From contig NZ_CP074404.1 of NCBI RefSeq assembly GCF_018388465.1, positions 3,925,909 through 3,989,908 of the forward strand: a stretch of 64,000 bases of DNA, read 5' to 3'. A program made the position numbers and the translations under genes. Numbering within the stretch: the first letter of the stretch is position 1; every line of letters starts with the position of its first letter. The notes beneath the pieces were generated by a model that saw nothing but the letters and a program-made list of their open reading frames with translations, was not told where the DNA came from and ran no database searches. This document shows positions 43,770-53,432 of the stretch, in pieces. This DNA is from Cellulomonas fengjieae. Lineage in GTDB: Bacteria; Actinomycetota; Actinomycetes; Actinomycetales; Cellulomonadaceae.

Positions 43770-45853
43770 GCGCCGGCTCGCTGCGACGCCGGGTGCTCGG
43801 TGCGGCCCTGGCGGTCGTCGGCGCTCTCGCACTCGCGGCCCCCGTCGCCGGACCCGCCGTCGCGGCGACCGAGCAACCCGAGCTCGCGGTCTCCGTGCAG
43901 GTCACCGAGGTGTCGCCGAGCATCCTGCGGCCGGGAGAGGACCTGCGCGTCCGCGCGACGCTCCGCAACGACTCCGACGAGGCGATCGCTCAGCCGAGCG
44001 CCGCCCTGCGGATCAGCCGCTTCCGGATCAGCTCGCGCGCCGAGGTCGACGCATGGGCGACCGCCGGCACCACGGGACTCAGTCGCACCTCCCGGGTCGC
44101 CGCCGCCCCCGTCGCCGAACCCCTGCTGCCGGGCGCGAGCGTGGCCGTCGAGCTCGTCGTCCCGGCCGCCGACGTCCGGCTCCTCGACGGGGCGGACACC
44201 TGGGGACCGCGTGGCCTCGTGGTCGAGGTGCTGGACGGCACGAGCCGGGTGGGCCTCCAGCGCACCTTCCTGCTGTGGCTGACCACCGACGACGTACCGC
44301 GGACGCAGCTCTCGCTGCTGGTGCCGGTGGTCGGGCCGCCGACCGCGCCGGCGGACGCCGACCCCGCGACGGCGTCCGCGCTCGACGACCAGGTCGCGCC
44401 CGGTGGGCGGCTGCGCGACCTGTCGAGCGTGATCGCGGCTTCGCCGAACATCGGTGTCGCGGTGGATCCGGCGCTCCTCGCGGACGCGTCGGCCGGGGGC
44501 GAGGAAGCCCGCAGCTGGGCGGCGGAGCTGACGGACGAGCTGGCGGGGCACGATGCCATCGCGCTGCCGTGGTCCGACCCGGACATCGCCGCGGCGGCGC
44601 ACGCGGGCCACCCGGACCTGGTCCGGCTGGCCGCGGACCGCACCGCGCAGGCTGGGATCCCCGCACTGACCGCGGCCGGGCTGCTGTGGGCGCCGGGGAC
44701 GGACCTGCCGGACCAGTCGACCGCTGCCGTGACCGCACAGGTGGGTGCGGGCGTGCTCGTCCTGCCGCCCGTGGCCCCCGACGACGGTGACACCCCGGGC
44801 GCGGCCGTGCGCGTGCAGACGACCGCCGGCCCCGTGAACGCCCTGGCACCGGACGCGACGCTCACCCAGCTGCTCACCGCACCGCGCGCGGTCGACGAGG
44901 GCGCGACGACGACGACGACCGTGCAGCGTGCGCTCACCGAGCTCGCCGTCATTTCGCGGGAGAGCGACGACCCGCCGCACCTGCTGGTCGCGCCGGGGCG
45001 CGACTGGGAGCCCGACGTGGCCACGGTGACGGCGCTGACGAACGCGTTCTCCGCCGCGCCCTGGGTGCGCGTCGCACCCGTGTCCGCGCTCGTCGAGTCG
45101 CCGTCGCCGGACGCACGGGTCACCCTCCCGAGCCGGGCGGTCTCCGACGACGAGCTCGCACCGTCGGACGTCGGCGCCCTGGCCGACGCCCGGACGCGCG
45201 CCGTCGCGTTCGCCGGGGTGACCAGCGAGCCGGCGACGCTGCTGGACGGCGTCGACACCGAGGTCCTGGACCCGCTGTCGGTGGCGTGGCGCGCCGAGCC
45301 CGAGCGCCGGGCGGCCCTGGTCGCCGAGGTGGTCGCAGACATCGACGCGCGCACGACCGGCCTGAGCATCGCCGACCTCAGCGACGTCCGCGTCGTCGCG
45401 GCCGACAGTGCGCTGCCCATCGTCGTACGCAACCAGCTGGCCGTGCCCGCGACCGTCCTGCTCGACGTCACCCCCCGGACCGCGTGCCTGGAGGTCGGCG
45501 AGGTGGAACCCGTCGTGCTGGACGCCCGGAGCGAGAAGAGCGTGCGGATCCCGATGCACGCCCGCGCCAACTGCACCGTGACCGTCAGCGCCCAGCTCAC
45601 CGCGCCCGACGGCCTGGCGGTGTCCCCGCCCGTGGAGTTCACTGCGCAGGTGGCGCCCACGATCGAGAGCATCGGCACCGTGGTCATCGGCGTGCTGCTC
45701 GCGCTCGGCCTGGTGCTCGGCATCGTCCGGACCGTGCGGCGCGGCCAGAGCGCCCGGCGTGGCGCACGCATCGCCGCCGAGGCCGACGCCCCGACGTCGC
45801 TGCCCGTGCTCGGCGGCGCCCCCGACGACGACGCGACCGGACAGGCCCGATGA
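43766..45853 (+). CDS. DUF6049 family secreted, membrane-anchored protein
   Basis: A 695-residue exported protein. Signal peptide 1-34 (SLRRRVLGAALAVVGALALA, cleavage near AVAA). Extracytoplasmic part: an Ig-like opening (SVQVTEVSPSILRPGEDLRV), then a large domain with ASPNIGVAVDPALLAD and HDAIALPWSDPDIAAAAHAG, then a closing beta domain. One TM segment near 635-655 (TVVIGVLLALGLVLGIVRTV) and a short basic cytoplasmic tail. The layout matches actinobacterial DUF6049, always found upstream of murJ; a cell-wall role is likely but unproven. It is coupled to both neighbours by four-base overlaps. Confidence 0.88.
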   Translation: MSAGSLRRRVLGAALAVVGALALAAPVAGPAVAATEQPELAVSVQVTEVSPSILRPGEDLRVRATLRNDSDEAIAQPSAALRISRFRISSRAEVDAWATAGTTGLSRTSRVAAAPVAEPLLPGASVAVELVVPAADVRLLDGADTWGPRGLVVEVLDGTSRVGLQRTFLLWLTTDDVPRTQLSLLVPVVGPPTAPADADPATASALDDQVAPGGRLRDLSSVIAASPNIGVAVDPALLADASAGGEEARSWAAELTDELAGHDAIALPWSDPDIAAAAHAGHPDLVRLAADRTAQAGIPALTAAGLLWAPGTDLPDQSTAAVTAQVGAGVLVLPPVAPDDGDTPGAAVRVQTTAGPVNALAPDATLTQLLTAPRAVDEGATTTTTVQRALTELAVISRESDDPPHLLVAPGRDWEPDVATVTALTNAFSAAPWVRVAPVSALVESPSPDARVTLPSRAVSDDELAPSDVGALADARTRAVAFAGVTSEPATLLDGVDTEVLDPLSVAWRAEPERRAALVAEVVADIDARTTGLSIADLSDVRVVAADSALPIVVRNQLAVPATVLLDVTPRTACLEVGEVEPVVLDARSEKSVRIPMHARANCTVTVSAQLTAPDGLAVSPPVEFTAQVAPTIESIGTVVIGVLLALGLVLGIVRTVRRGQSARRGARIAAEADAPTSLPVLGGAPDDDATGQAR

Positions 45854-47496
45854 CCGACGACGGCACCCGTCGCGGCGCCGCCCTCATGGCGTCCGGCACG
45901 GCGGTCTCCCGTGGGCTGGGCCTGCTGCGCGGCATGGTCATGGTCAGCGCGATCGGCGCCACCGGCCAGGCCGCCGACGCGTTCGCGGTGGCCAACAAGC
46001 TGCCGAACGTCCTGTACATGCTGCTCGCGGGCGGTGTGCTGAACGCGATCCTCGTCCCGCAGGTGGTGCGCGCCTACAAGCGCAAGGTCGGTCAGGAGTA
46101 CGTCGACCGGCTGCTGACCTTCGGGTTCGCGGCGCTGGCAGCCGTGACCGTGGTGCTCACGCTCGCGGCGCCGCTCCTCGTGAACCTGTACTCGGACTTC
46201 GACAACCCGGCGCAGCAGGCGCTCGCGACGGCGTTCGCCTACTGGTGCATCCCGCAGCTCTTCTTCTACGGCGTGTACGGCCTGCTGGGTCAGGTGCTCA
46301 ACGCGCGCGGGTCGTTCGGTCCGTACATGTGGGCGCCCGCGGTCAACAACCTGGTCGCCATCGTCGGGTTCGGCGTGTTCATCGCGGTCTTCGGCGTGTG
46401 GTCGCGCTCGGACGTGGTCGAGGCGTCCACGTGGACCGCGGGGCAGACGGCGCTGCTCGCGGCCGCCGCGACGCTCGGGGTGGTCGCCCAGGCCGTGGTG
46501 CTCATCCCGCCGCTGCGCCGGGCGGGCGTCCGCTACCGGCCTCGCTGGGGCCTGCGCGGCTCGGGGCTGGGGACGGCCGGCGGCGTCGCCACGTGGACCC
46601 TCACCGGCCTGGCGATCGGGCAGCTCGGCTACGTCGTCGTGTCCAACGTCGCGTCCGCCGCGCCGGCTGCAGCGGTCGCCGAGGGCGCGGCACCGTCCGC
46701 GGTGGCCGGTACCGCGGCCTACGACGTGGCGTTCCTCATCTTCATGCTGCCGCACTCGCTGGTGACGGTGTCGCTGGCCACGGCCCTGTTCACACGCCTG
46801 TCCGGCCAGGCGCACGACGCCGACGTCGCGGGCGTGCGCACCACGTTGTCCTCGGGGCTGCGGGTGGTCGGGGTGTTCACCGTCTTCGCCACGGCGGCGA
46901 TCGCGGTGCTCGCGCTGCCGCTGACGCGCGTGGTGCTCGCGACCGCGTCGGCGGGGTCGGCGGAGGCCGTGGCGACCGTGGTCCTGACCATGATCCTCGG
47001 CCTGCCGGCGTTCGGCGCCTGGTCGATGTACCAGCGGGCGTACTACGCCTACGAGGACGCCCGGTCGATGGTGCCGATCCAGATCGTCATGGCCGGGATC
47101 GTCGCCCTGGGTGCCGTGCTCGCCCAGGCCTTCCTGCGTCCCTCGCTGTGGGTCGCCGGCGTGGGCGCCGCCATGAGCCTGTCGTACGTCGCCGGGGCGC
47201 TGATCGCCCAGTGGCGGCTGCGCCTGCGGCTCGGAGGCGTCGACGACGCGCGCGTGGTGCGGCTCATGGTCCGCGCGACCCTCGCGGGGCTGGTGTCCGC
47301 GGCCGTCGGGCTCGGCGTGCTGCAGCTGCTCCGCCTGGGTCTGTCGACGAGCTTCGCGGCCTCGCTGATCCAGTGCGCCGTCGTCGGCACCGTCATGGTG
47401 CTGGTGTACGGCGGCGCCCTGCGACTGCTGCGGGTGCGGGAGCTCGATGAGCTGCTCGTTCCGGTGGTCCGTCGGCTGCGCAGGGGACGCCGCTGA
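45850..47496 (+). CDS. murJ: Lipid II flippase MurJ
   Basis: A 548-residue polytopic protein (about 14 TM segments) of the MOP superfamily that moves lipid II across the membrane for wall synthesis. Seen: ALMASGTAVSRGLGLLRGMV, ADAFAVANKLPNVLYMLLAG, GVLNAILVPQVVRAYK and MYQRAYYAYEDARSMVPIQI, typical MviN signatures with conserved arginines. The pseudokinase part fused to MurJ in Mycobacterium (MviN) is absent here; a separate gene encodes it next door. The ATG overlaps the DUF6049 stop. Confidence 0.95.
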   Translation: MTDDGTRRGAALMASGTAVSRGLGLLRGMVMVSAIGATGQAADAFAVANKLPNVLYMLLAGGVLNAILVPQVVRAYKRKVGQEYVDRLLTFGFAALAAVTVVLTLAAPLLVNLYSDFDNPAQQALATAFAYWCIPQLFFYGVYGLLGQVLNARGSFGPYMWAPAVNNLVAIVGFGVFIAVFGVWSRSDVVEASTWTAGQTALLAAAATLGVVAQAVVLIPPLRRAGVRYRPRWGLRGSGLGTAGGVATWTLTGLAIGQLGYVVVSNVASAAPAAAVAEGAAPSAVAGTAAYDVAFLIFMLPHSLVTVSLATALFTRLSGQAHDADVAGVRTTLSSGLRVVGVFTVFATAAIAVLALPLTRVVLATASAGSAEAVATVVLTMILGLPAFGAWSMYQRAYYAYEDARSMVPIQIVMAGIVALGAVLAQAFLRPSLWVAGVGAAMSLSYVAGALIAQWRLRLRLGGVDDARVVRLMVRATLAGLVSAAVGLGVLQLLRLGLSTSFAASLIQCAVVGTVMVLVYGGALRLLRVRELDELLVPVVRRLRRGRR

Positions 47497-47531
47497 TCCA
47501 GCACGTCTAGCATGCAGGTGTCCGGAGGACA

Positions 47532-49520
47532 ATGGTGCAGGTGATCGAGTCGGAGGTGCTGGTGAGCGAGGTCGTCGGACGGGGCACGGTGCTCGCGGGC
47601 CGCTACCGCGTGCTGTCCCCCGTGGTGTCCGACCTCGAGGGCGCCAGCGCCTGGCAGGCCACCGACCAGATCCTCGACCGGCCGGTGCGGGTCCGCATCC
47701 TCGAGCACGGAGCGGTCGCCCCCGCGCTCGACGCCGCGCGTCGCGCGGCCCTGGTCACCGACTCCCGCCTGGTGCGGGTGCTGGACGTCGGTACGCACGA
47801 GGGCTACGGGTACGTGGTGTCCGAGCAGCTCGTCGGCCCGTCCCTGGCGCGGCTCGTCGCGCAGGAACCGCTCACCGCCGACCAGGCGCGTGCGGTCGTC
47901 GGCGAGGCCGCGTCCGCGCTCGAGGTGGCCCGTCGCCGTGGCGTGCACCACCTCGCGCTGCGCCCGTCCGTGCTGCACGTGAGCCCCGACGGGCGCGTGC
48001 TCGTCGGCGGGCTCGCGCTCGACGCCGCCCTGCTGGGCGACTCGGGCGGTGATGCGCGCTCGACCTCCCGGGCCGACGCCGTCGGCCTGGTCCGGCTCCT
48101 GTACGCGGCCCTCACCGGACTGTGGCCCGCCGACCCGCGCACGCCGCAGACCCCTGGCGGGGAGACGCTCCCGCCTGCCCCGATCGTCGACGGCGCGCCG
48201 GTCGCGCCTGCCGACCTCGTGCCGGGCGTGCCCAACGACCTGGACACGCTCTGCGTCGTGACGCTCGGTCCCAACGACGACGGCCCGCACAGCCCGGGCG
48301 AGCTCGTGCGCGAGCTCGAGCCGTGGGGGGAGATCCGCTCCTCCGTCAGCGAACCGGCCACGCCCGGCGGCGCGGTCACCGCCCTGTTCCCTCCCACCGG
48401 TGCGGCCGCGCCCGGCGGCGGCGTCCCGGTGCCCCACGAGCACGACGCCCGGGACACCGCGCCCGTGACGGTGCAGCGCAACTCGGTCCGCAGCGCCTTC
48501 CAGCAGCAGGACCCGCCGGGCGCCAACCGCCCGGGCACCCCGCCTCCGGCGACCCCCGCGCGGAACCGCTCCGTGGGTGCGGCCGCTGTGGAGAGCGACA
48601 CGGCCGCCGCGACCACGCCGCTGCCGCCCGCACCGACACCGACTCCTCGGCCACAGGCACAGCCACAGCCACAGCCGCTCCCCCCGCCCGTGCCGCCCTC
48701 GGTCCAGCGCCGGCCGGTCTCGCAGACGACGTCCGCCGCGCCGGCCGCGTCCTCCGTGCCGCCCGTGGCGCGGGAGCCCCGGCCCCAGCGGCAGCCCGAG
48801 CCGGAGCCCCAGCCGCGCGACGACGACCCGTTCGACTTCGGCGATGTCATCGGCGCCGACAACGGTCCCCCCTCCAAGAACCGGTTCAACGCGACTGCCC
48901 TCGTCCTGATCGTCGTCGTCGCCGTGGTGATCCTGGGCGTGGTCCTCGCGTTCCGTGCCCTCTTCTCGTCGTTCGATCCCGCGAGCGGGTCGGCCGACGA
49001 GGGCCCCGAGCCCTCGCAGTCCGCCGCGGCGCCGCCCGTGGCCGAGCCGTCCGAGGGGGCGCCGGCCGAGGAGCCACCCGCTCCCGTCGCGGCTCCGCCG
49101 GTCATCGCGTCGGCGACCTCGATCGACCCGTCCGACGCCGACGGCGAGCACGAGGAGGACGTCGCCAAGGCGTTCGACGGCGACCCGGGGACGTACTGGT
49201 ACACCCAGACCTACAAGCGGGACGACTTCGCGGGCTTCAAGGACGCGGTCGGATACGTCATCAACCTCGCGGAGAAGACCACCGTGAGCACCGTGACGCT
49301 GCGCACGAACAGCGCGGGCGGGAACGTCGAGGTCCGGGCGACGGATGCCGCCAACCCGACGGCCGGCACCGTGCTCGCGTCCGGCGCGTTCGGGCCCGAC
49401 ACGGTGCTGACCCTGAACCCCCCGACGGAGACCCAGTCGCTCGTCCTGTGGATCACACAGCTGCCGACAGCCTCGGACGGTGCGTTCCGGCTCGAGGTCA
49501 CCGAGATCGAGCTGTCCTGA
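47532..49520 (+). CDS. MurJ-associated pseudokinase with extracellular sugar-binding-like domain
   Basis: A 662-residue protein. Residues 18-260 have the Ser/Thr kinase fold ([46 protein letters not shown].. helix), but the catalytic residues are gone: the VAIK Lys region is [11 protein letters not shown] is [11 protein letters not shown], and DFG is VLVGGLA. A long Pro/Gln linker (270-445) leads to one TM ([20 protein letters not shown], about 455-475), a Pro-rich spacer and a galactose-binding-like beta domain (about 530-662: [17 protein letters not shown]). It is the free-standing counterpart of the C-terminal half of mycobacterial MviN. It probably docks an FHA protein and regulates MurJ. 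GGAGG precedes the ATG. Confidence 0.85.
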   Translation: MVQVIESEVLVSEVVGRGTVLAGRYRVLSPVVSDLEGASAWQATDQILDRPVRVRILEHGAVAPALDAARRAALVTDSRLVRVLDVGTHEGYGYVVSEQLVGPSLARLVAQEPLTADQARAVVGEAASALEVARRRGVHHLALRPSVLHVSPDGRVLVGGLALDAALLGDSGGDARSTSRADAVGLVRLLYAALTGLWPADPRTPQTPGGETLPPAPIVDGAPVAPADLVPGVPNDLDTLCVVTLGPNDDGPHSPGELVRELEPWGEIRSSVSEPATPGGAVTALFPPTGAAAPGGGVPVPHEHDARDTAPVTVQRNSVRSAFQQQDPPGANRPGTPPPATPARNRSVGAAAVESDTAAATTPLPPAPTPTPRPQAQPQPQPLPPPVPPSVQRRPVSQTTSAAPAASSVPPVAREPRPQRQPEPEPQPRDDDPFDFGDVIGADNGPPSKNRFNATALVLIVVVAVVILGVVLAFRALFSSFDPASGSADEGPEPSQSAAAPPVAEPSEGAPAEEPPAPVAAPPVIASATSIDPSDADGEHEEDVAKAFDGDPGTYWYTQTYKRDDFAGFKDAVGYVINLAEKTTVSTVTLRTNSAGGNVEVRATDAANPTAGTVLASGAFGPDTVLTLNPPTETQSLVLWITQLPTASDGAFRLEVTEIELS

Positions 49521-49540
49521 GCCGTTCCGGCGCCGGCCGT

Positions 49541-49567
49541 GGAACAGATCGCCCCTAGGATCGGTTG
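49541..49567 (+). promoter_or_regulatory. Sigma-R (SigH/SigR) type promoter of trxB-trxA
   Basis: GGAAC (49541-49545), an 18-base spacer, then GTTG (49564-49567) fits the actinobacterial oxidative-stress consensus GGAAT/C-N18-19-GTT. It stands about 60 bases before the trxB start. trxBA is a known target of this sigma factor in Streptomyces. A TAGGAT (49556-49561) overlaps and could serve the housekeeping sigma. Confidence 0.78.
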
Positions 49568-49623
49568 AAGCCGTCAGCCCACGCCGGTGCGTCACCGGCA
49601 CGCCGAACACGCAAGGACCCCAC

Positions 49624-50619
49624 GTGACCGACCAGTCCACCACCGTCCGCGACCTGATCATCGTCGGGTCGGGTCCCGCCGGCTACACGGCCGCGATCTA
49701 CGCGGCCCGTGCCGGCCTGGCCCCCCTGGTGATCGCCGGTTCCGTCACCGCCGGCGGTGCGCTCATGAACACGACCGAGGTGGAGAACTTCCCCGGGTTC
49801 CCCGACGGCATCCAGGGCCCCGAGCTGATGGAGGGTCTGCAGAAGCAGGCCGAGAAGTTCGGTGCCGAGGTGCTGTGGGACGACGCCTCCGCGCTCGACC
49901 TGGCCGGTGACGTCAAGACGGTCGAGACCCTTGGCGGCGAGACGTACCAGGCACGTGCCGTGGTCCTGGCCACCGGTTCCGCCTACCGCCAGCTGGGCCT
50001 CGAGGACGAGGCGCGCATGTCCGGCCGCGGCGTGTCGTGGTGTGCCACGTGTGACGGGTTCTTCTTCCGTGACCAGGAGATCGTGGTGGTCGGCGGCGGC
50101 GACTCCGCGGTCGAGGAGGCCACCTTCCTGACCCGGTTCGCCAAGCGCGTCACCCTGGTGCACCGCCGCGACGGCCTGCGCGCCTCGAAGATCATGGCCG
50201 ACCGCGCGGCGAACGACCCGAAGATCGAGTTCGCCTGGAACAGCGAGGTCGTCGCGATCCACGGCGAGAACAAGGTCACCGGCATCACGCTGCGCGACAC
50301 CGTCACGGGTGAGACGCGCGAGCACCCGGCCACCGGGCTGTTCGTCGCCATCGGCCACATCCCGCGCTCCGAGCTGCTCAAGGGCCAGGTGGACCTCGAC
50401 GAGAACGGCTACGTCCAGGTCGTCGGCCGGACCACCGCCACCAACCTGCCGGGCGTGTTCGCGTGCGGTGACCTGGTCGACCACACCTACCGCCAGGCGA
50501 TCACCGCGGCCGGCACCGGGTGCTCGGCCGCCCTCGACGCGCAGAGCTACCTCGCGTCGCTCACCGACCTCGGCCACGCCGTGCCCCCCACCGAGGGCAC
50601 CTTCTTCGGGGAGAGCTGA
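49624..50619 (+). CDS. trxB: Thioredoxin-disulfide reductase
   Basis: A 331-residue FAD/NADPH flavoenzyme that keeps thioredoxin reduced. Seen: FAD loop [20 protein letters not shown], redox pair [16 protein letters not shown] loop [20 protein letters not shown] and FAD-binding [20 protein letters not shown]. The GTG at 49624 gives the usual [17 protein letters not shown] opening; longer readings run into the preceding gene's end. It overlaps trxA by one base and sits behind a sigma-R type promoter. Confidence 0.97.
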   Translation: MTDQSTTVRDLIIVGSGPAGYTAAIYAARAGLAPLVIAGSVTAGGALMNTTEVENFPGFPDGIQGPELMEGLQKQAEKFGAEVLWDDASALDLAGDVKTVETLGGETYQARAVVLATGSAYRQLGLEDEARMSGRGVSWCATCDGFFFRDQEIVVVGGGDSAVEEATFLTRFAKRVTLVHRRDGLRASKIMADRAANDPKIEFAWNSEVVAIHGENKVTGITLRDTVTGETREHPATGLFVAIGHIPRSELLKGQVDLDENGYVQVVGRTTATNLPGVFACGDLVDHTYRQAITAAGTGCSAALDAQSYLASLTDLGHAVPPTEGTFFGES

Positions 50620-50951
50620 TGGGCGCCACCACCGCGGTCACGGATGCCACGTTCGGCACCGAGGTCCTCGAGTCGCAGATCCCCGTGATCGCGTACTTCT
50701 GGGCGCCCTGGTGCGGCCCGTGCCGGATGGTCGGTCCTGTGATGGAGGAGCTGGCCGAGCAGTACGCGGGCCGGGTCAAGATCGTGAAGATCAACTCCGA
50801 CGAGAACCCGCAGACCGTCGCCGACTACGGCATCGTGTCCATCCCGACGCTCAACTTCCACGCCGGCGGCGAGCTGGTGAAGTCCGTCATCGGGGCGCGT
50901 CCCAAGTCCATGGTCGCGCAGGAGATCGAGTCGGTGCTCGCGTCCGCCTGA
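50619..50951 (+). CDS. trxA: Thioredoxin
   Basis: A 110-residue thioredoxin with active site WCGPC in VIAYFWAPWCGPCRMVGPVM, then KINSDENPQTVADYGIVSIP with the cis-proline and TLNFHAGGELVKSVIGARP. It donates electrons to ribonucleotide reductase and repair enzymes. The first base of its ATG is the last base of the trxB stop, so both are one message. A WxGPC at standard spacing and length leave no doubt. Confidence 0.97.
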   Translation: MGATTAVTDATFGTEVLESQIPVIAYFWAPWCGPCRMVGPVMEELAEQYAGRVKIVKINSDENPQTVADYGIVSIPTLNFHAGGELVKSVIGARPKSMVAQEIESVLASA

Positions 50952-50997
50952 GGGCGCCTTCGCGGGCGGTGTGCCGGCACGTGCCACACTGCGGGGC

Positions 50998-52344
50998 ATG
51001 ACTGCGCCCCTGGTTCCCGACGGCGAGACGTCGGGCCCCCCCACGTCCTTCGCCGCCGGCACCGGAACGCGCCTCGACCGCTGGCTCGGCTCCTACGCCG
51101 AGCGCACCCACGGGATGCGGTCGAGCGAGATCCGCGCCCTGTTCGCCGTCGCCAACCGGCCCGAGGTCGTGTCCCTGGCGGGCGGCATGCCGTTCCTCGA
51201 GGGACTTCCCCTCGACATCCTCGGCGAGCTCGCCCAGCGGGTGGTGGCCAGCCGCGGTCTGCAGGCGCTGCAGTACGGCTCCGGTCAGGGTGACGAGACG
51301 CTGCGCGAGCAGATCCTCGACGTCATGGCGCTGGAGGGGATCGACGCGCACCCCGACGACGTCGTCGTGACCACCGGATCGCAGCAGGCGCTCGACCTGG
51401 TGACCCGCATCTTCATCGACCCGGGCGACGTCGTCGTCGCGGAGGCCCCGTCGTACGTGGGGGCCCTCGGGGTGTTCCGGGCGTACCAGGCCGACGTGGT
51501 GCACGTGCCGATCGACGCCGACGGGCTGGTCCCCGAGGCGCTGGAGGCCACGCTCAGCGCCCTCGCCCGCGAGGGACGCCGCGTCAAGTTCCTGTACACC
51601 GTGCCCAACTTCCACAACCCCGCCGGCGTCTCCCTGTCCGCGCAGCGCCGCCCGCAGGTGCTCGAGATCGCGCGTCGCCACGGTGTGCTGGTGCTCGAGG
51701 ACAACCCGTACGGCCTGCTCGGGTTCTCCGGGGACCCGGTCCCGGCCCTGCGGTCGCTCGACGACGAGGGTGTGCTGTACCTGGGCTCGTTCTCCAAGAC
51801 CTTCGCGCCCGGCTACCGCGTCGGCTGGGTCGTCGCCCCGCACGCCGTGCGCGAGAAGCTGGTGCTGGCCAGCGAGTCGGCGATCCTCTGCCCGTCCAAC
51901 GCCTCGCAGATCGCCATCTCCACCTACCTGGCGACCTGCGACTGGCGGGGGCAGATCAAGGCCTACCGCGAGCAGTACCGGGAGCGGCGCGACGCGATGA
52001 TCTCCGCGCTCTCCGAGCACCTCCCCGACGCCTCGTGGAACGTGCCCGACGGCGGCTTCTACACCTGGGTCAAGCTCCCCGACGGCCTCGACGCCAAGGA
52101 CATGCTGCCGCGAGCCGTCACCGCTCGCGTGGCGTACGTGCCGGGCACGGCGTTCTACTACGACGGCTCGGGTGCCGACCACATGCGGCTCTCGTTCTGC
52201 TACCCCACGCCCGAGCGCATCCGTGAGGGCGTGCGGCGGCTCGCCGGTGTCGTGGAGAGCGAGCGGGAGCTCGTGGAGCTGTTCGGCACCTCCGGCTCCG
52301 CCGGGCAGGGAGACGTGCAGTCCCCCGGCCCGGACGTGTCCTGA
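50998..52344 (+). CDS. PLP-dependent aminotransferase, class I/II (2-aminoadipate-type)
   Basis: A 448-residue fold-type I aminotransferase: VVSLAGGMPFLEGLPLD, LQYGSGQGDETLREQI, TTGSQQALDLVTRIFI, VPNFHNPAGVSLS, EDNPYGLL and SFSKTFAPGYRVGWV; the Lys of SFSK binds PLP. It resembles LysN/aromatic or 2-aminoadipate aminotransferases and the catalytic part of MocR regulators, but has no helix-turn-helix domain. A similar gene sits between trxA and the ddl-like gene in related origin regions. The amino acid substrate is not determined. A CACACT hexamer lies 7 bases before the ATG. Confidence 0.9.
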   Translation: MTAPLVPDGETSGPPTSFAAGTGTRLDRWLGSYAERTHGMRSSEIRALFAVANRPEVVSLAGGMPFLEGLPLDILGELAQRVVASRGLQALQYGSGQGDETLREQILDVMALEGIDAHPDDVVVTTGSQQALDLVTRIFIDPGDVVVAEAPSYVGALGVFRAYQADVVHVPIDADGLVPEALEATLSALAREGRRVKFLYTVPNFHNPAGVSLSAQRRPQVLEIARRHGVLVLEDNPYGLLGFSGDPVPALRSLDDEGVLYLGSFSKTFAPGYRVGWVVAPHAVREKLVLASESAILCPSNASQIAISTYLATCDWRGQIKAYREQYRERRDAMISALSEHLPDASWNVPDGGFYTWVKLPDGLDAKDMLPRAVTARVAYVPGTAFYYDGSGADHMRLSFCYPTPERIREGVRRLAGVVESERELVELFGTSGSAGQGDVQSPGPDVS

Positions 52345-52385
52345 ACCGTCCCCCCCGACCAGCCTCGTCTCGACATCGGAGTCCC

Positions 52386-53336
52386 GTGAGCACCACACCG
52401 TCCCCTCGCGTCGTCGTCCTGGCCGGGGGCCTGTCGCACGAGCGGGACGTCTCGCTCCGGTCCGGCCGCCGGGTGGCCGACGCGTTGCGCTCCGTCGGGG
52501 TCGACGTCTCGATCCACGACGTCGACGCCGACCTGGTGCCCGCGCTCGTCCAGCTGCGCCCGGACCTGGTCTGGCCCCTCCTGCACGGCACCAGCGGTGA
52601 GGACGGCTCCGTGCGTGACGTCGTCCAGATGCTCGGCCTCCGTCTGCTCGGCACCGGGCCGCGCGAGAGCAGAGTTGCCTGGAGCAAGCCGATCGCGAAG
52701 ACGGTCGCCGCGCGGGCCGGCCTGGCCACCCCGGACTTCGTCACGCTGCCCCAGTCGCTGTTCCGGGAGCTCGGCGCCCGGCACGTGCTCGACTCCATCG
52801 TCGCGAGGCTCGGCCTTCCGCTCGTGGTGAAGCCGTCCCGCGGCGGGTCCGCCCTGGGCGTCACGCTGGTCACCCGTGCCGACGAGCTCCCGCAGGCCAT
52901 GGTCGACTGCTTCGCGTACGGCGACACCGCACTCATCGAGCGGGCCGTCCTCGGCACCGAGGTCGCCGTCAGCGTGATCGACACCGGCGACGGCCCGACC
53001 GCGCTGCCCGCCGTGGAGATCGTGACCGAGGGGCCCTACGACTTCGACGCCCGCTACAACCCCGGTCGCACCGAGTACTTCGTGCCCGCCCGGCTGTCCC
53101 CGGAGCTGTCCGCAGCGGTCGCGGACGTCGCCGTCGCCGCCCACCGGGCGTTCGGGCTCGACGGCCTGTCGCGCACCGACCTCATCGTCGACCACGACGG
53201 GACCGTCTGGTTCCTTGAGGTCAACGTGGCCCCGGGGATGACCGAGACCTCGCTGCTCCCGCAGGCGGCCGAGGCGGCCGGGCTCTCCCTCGGACAGCTC
53301 TACCGCGCGCTCGTCGAGACCGCGCTGGCGCGCTGA
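52386..53336 (+). CDS. D-alanine--D-alanine ligase-like ATP-grasp protein
   Basis: A 316-residue ATP-grasp ligase. Seen: VVVLAGGLSHERDVSLRSGR at the substrate end, LRPDLVWPLLHGTSGEDGSV, LPLVVKPSRGGSALGVTLV (ATP loop) and VWFLEVNVAPGMTETSLLPQ (Mg2+-binding Glu/Asn and D-Ala loop). The order matches Ddl, which makes D-Ala-D-Ala for lipid II. The gene may be a second, divergent Ddl, as origin regions of actinobacteria commonly hold this copy and the true ddl lies elsewhere. It follows the aminotransferase by 41 bases, same strand. Confidence 0.87.
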   Translation: MSTTPSPRVVVLAGGLSHERDVSLRSGRRVADALRSVGVDVSIHDVDADLVPALVQLRPDLVWPLLHGTSGEDGSVRDVVQMLGLRLLGTGPRESRVAWSKPIAKTVAARAGLATPDFVTLPQSLFRELGARHVLDSIVARLGLPLVVKPSRGGSALGVTLVTRADELPQAMVDCFAYGDTALIERAVLGTEVAVSVIDTGDGPTALPAVEIVTEGPYDFDARYNPGRTEYFVPARLSPELSAAVADVAVAAHRAFGLDGLSRTDLIVDHDGTVWFLEVNVAPGMTETSLLPQAAEAAGLSLGQLYRALVETALAR

Positions 53337-53432
53337 CCTGCTGCTTGGCAGCCGACGCCAGCTCGCCACCAGCAGCGGCGGCACGGGTTCGGCTACCGGC
53401 CGTGGCGGTCCGCGTGTGCCACAGTCGTCACC

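Noticed and set aside
43990..47532. A 1180-codon minus-strand open frame opposite DUF6049 and murJ.
   Set aside because: It is antisense to two clear coding genes; the product is His/Arg/Gly-rich and patternless, as expected from GC-biased codon positions.
47049..49661. An 870-codon minus-strand open frame opposite murJ end and the pseudokinase gene.
   Set aside because: Same shadow effect; no domain or ribosome site; the plus-strand genes explain the DNA.
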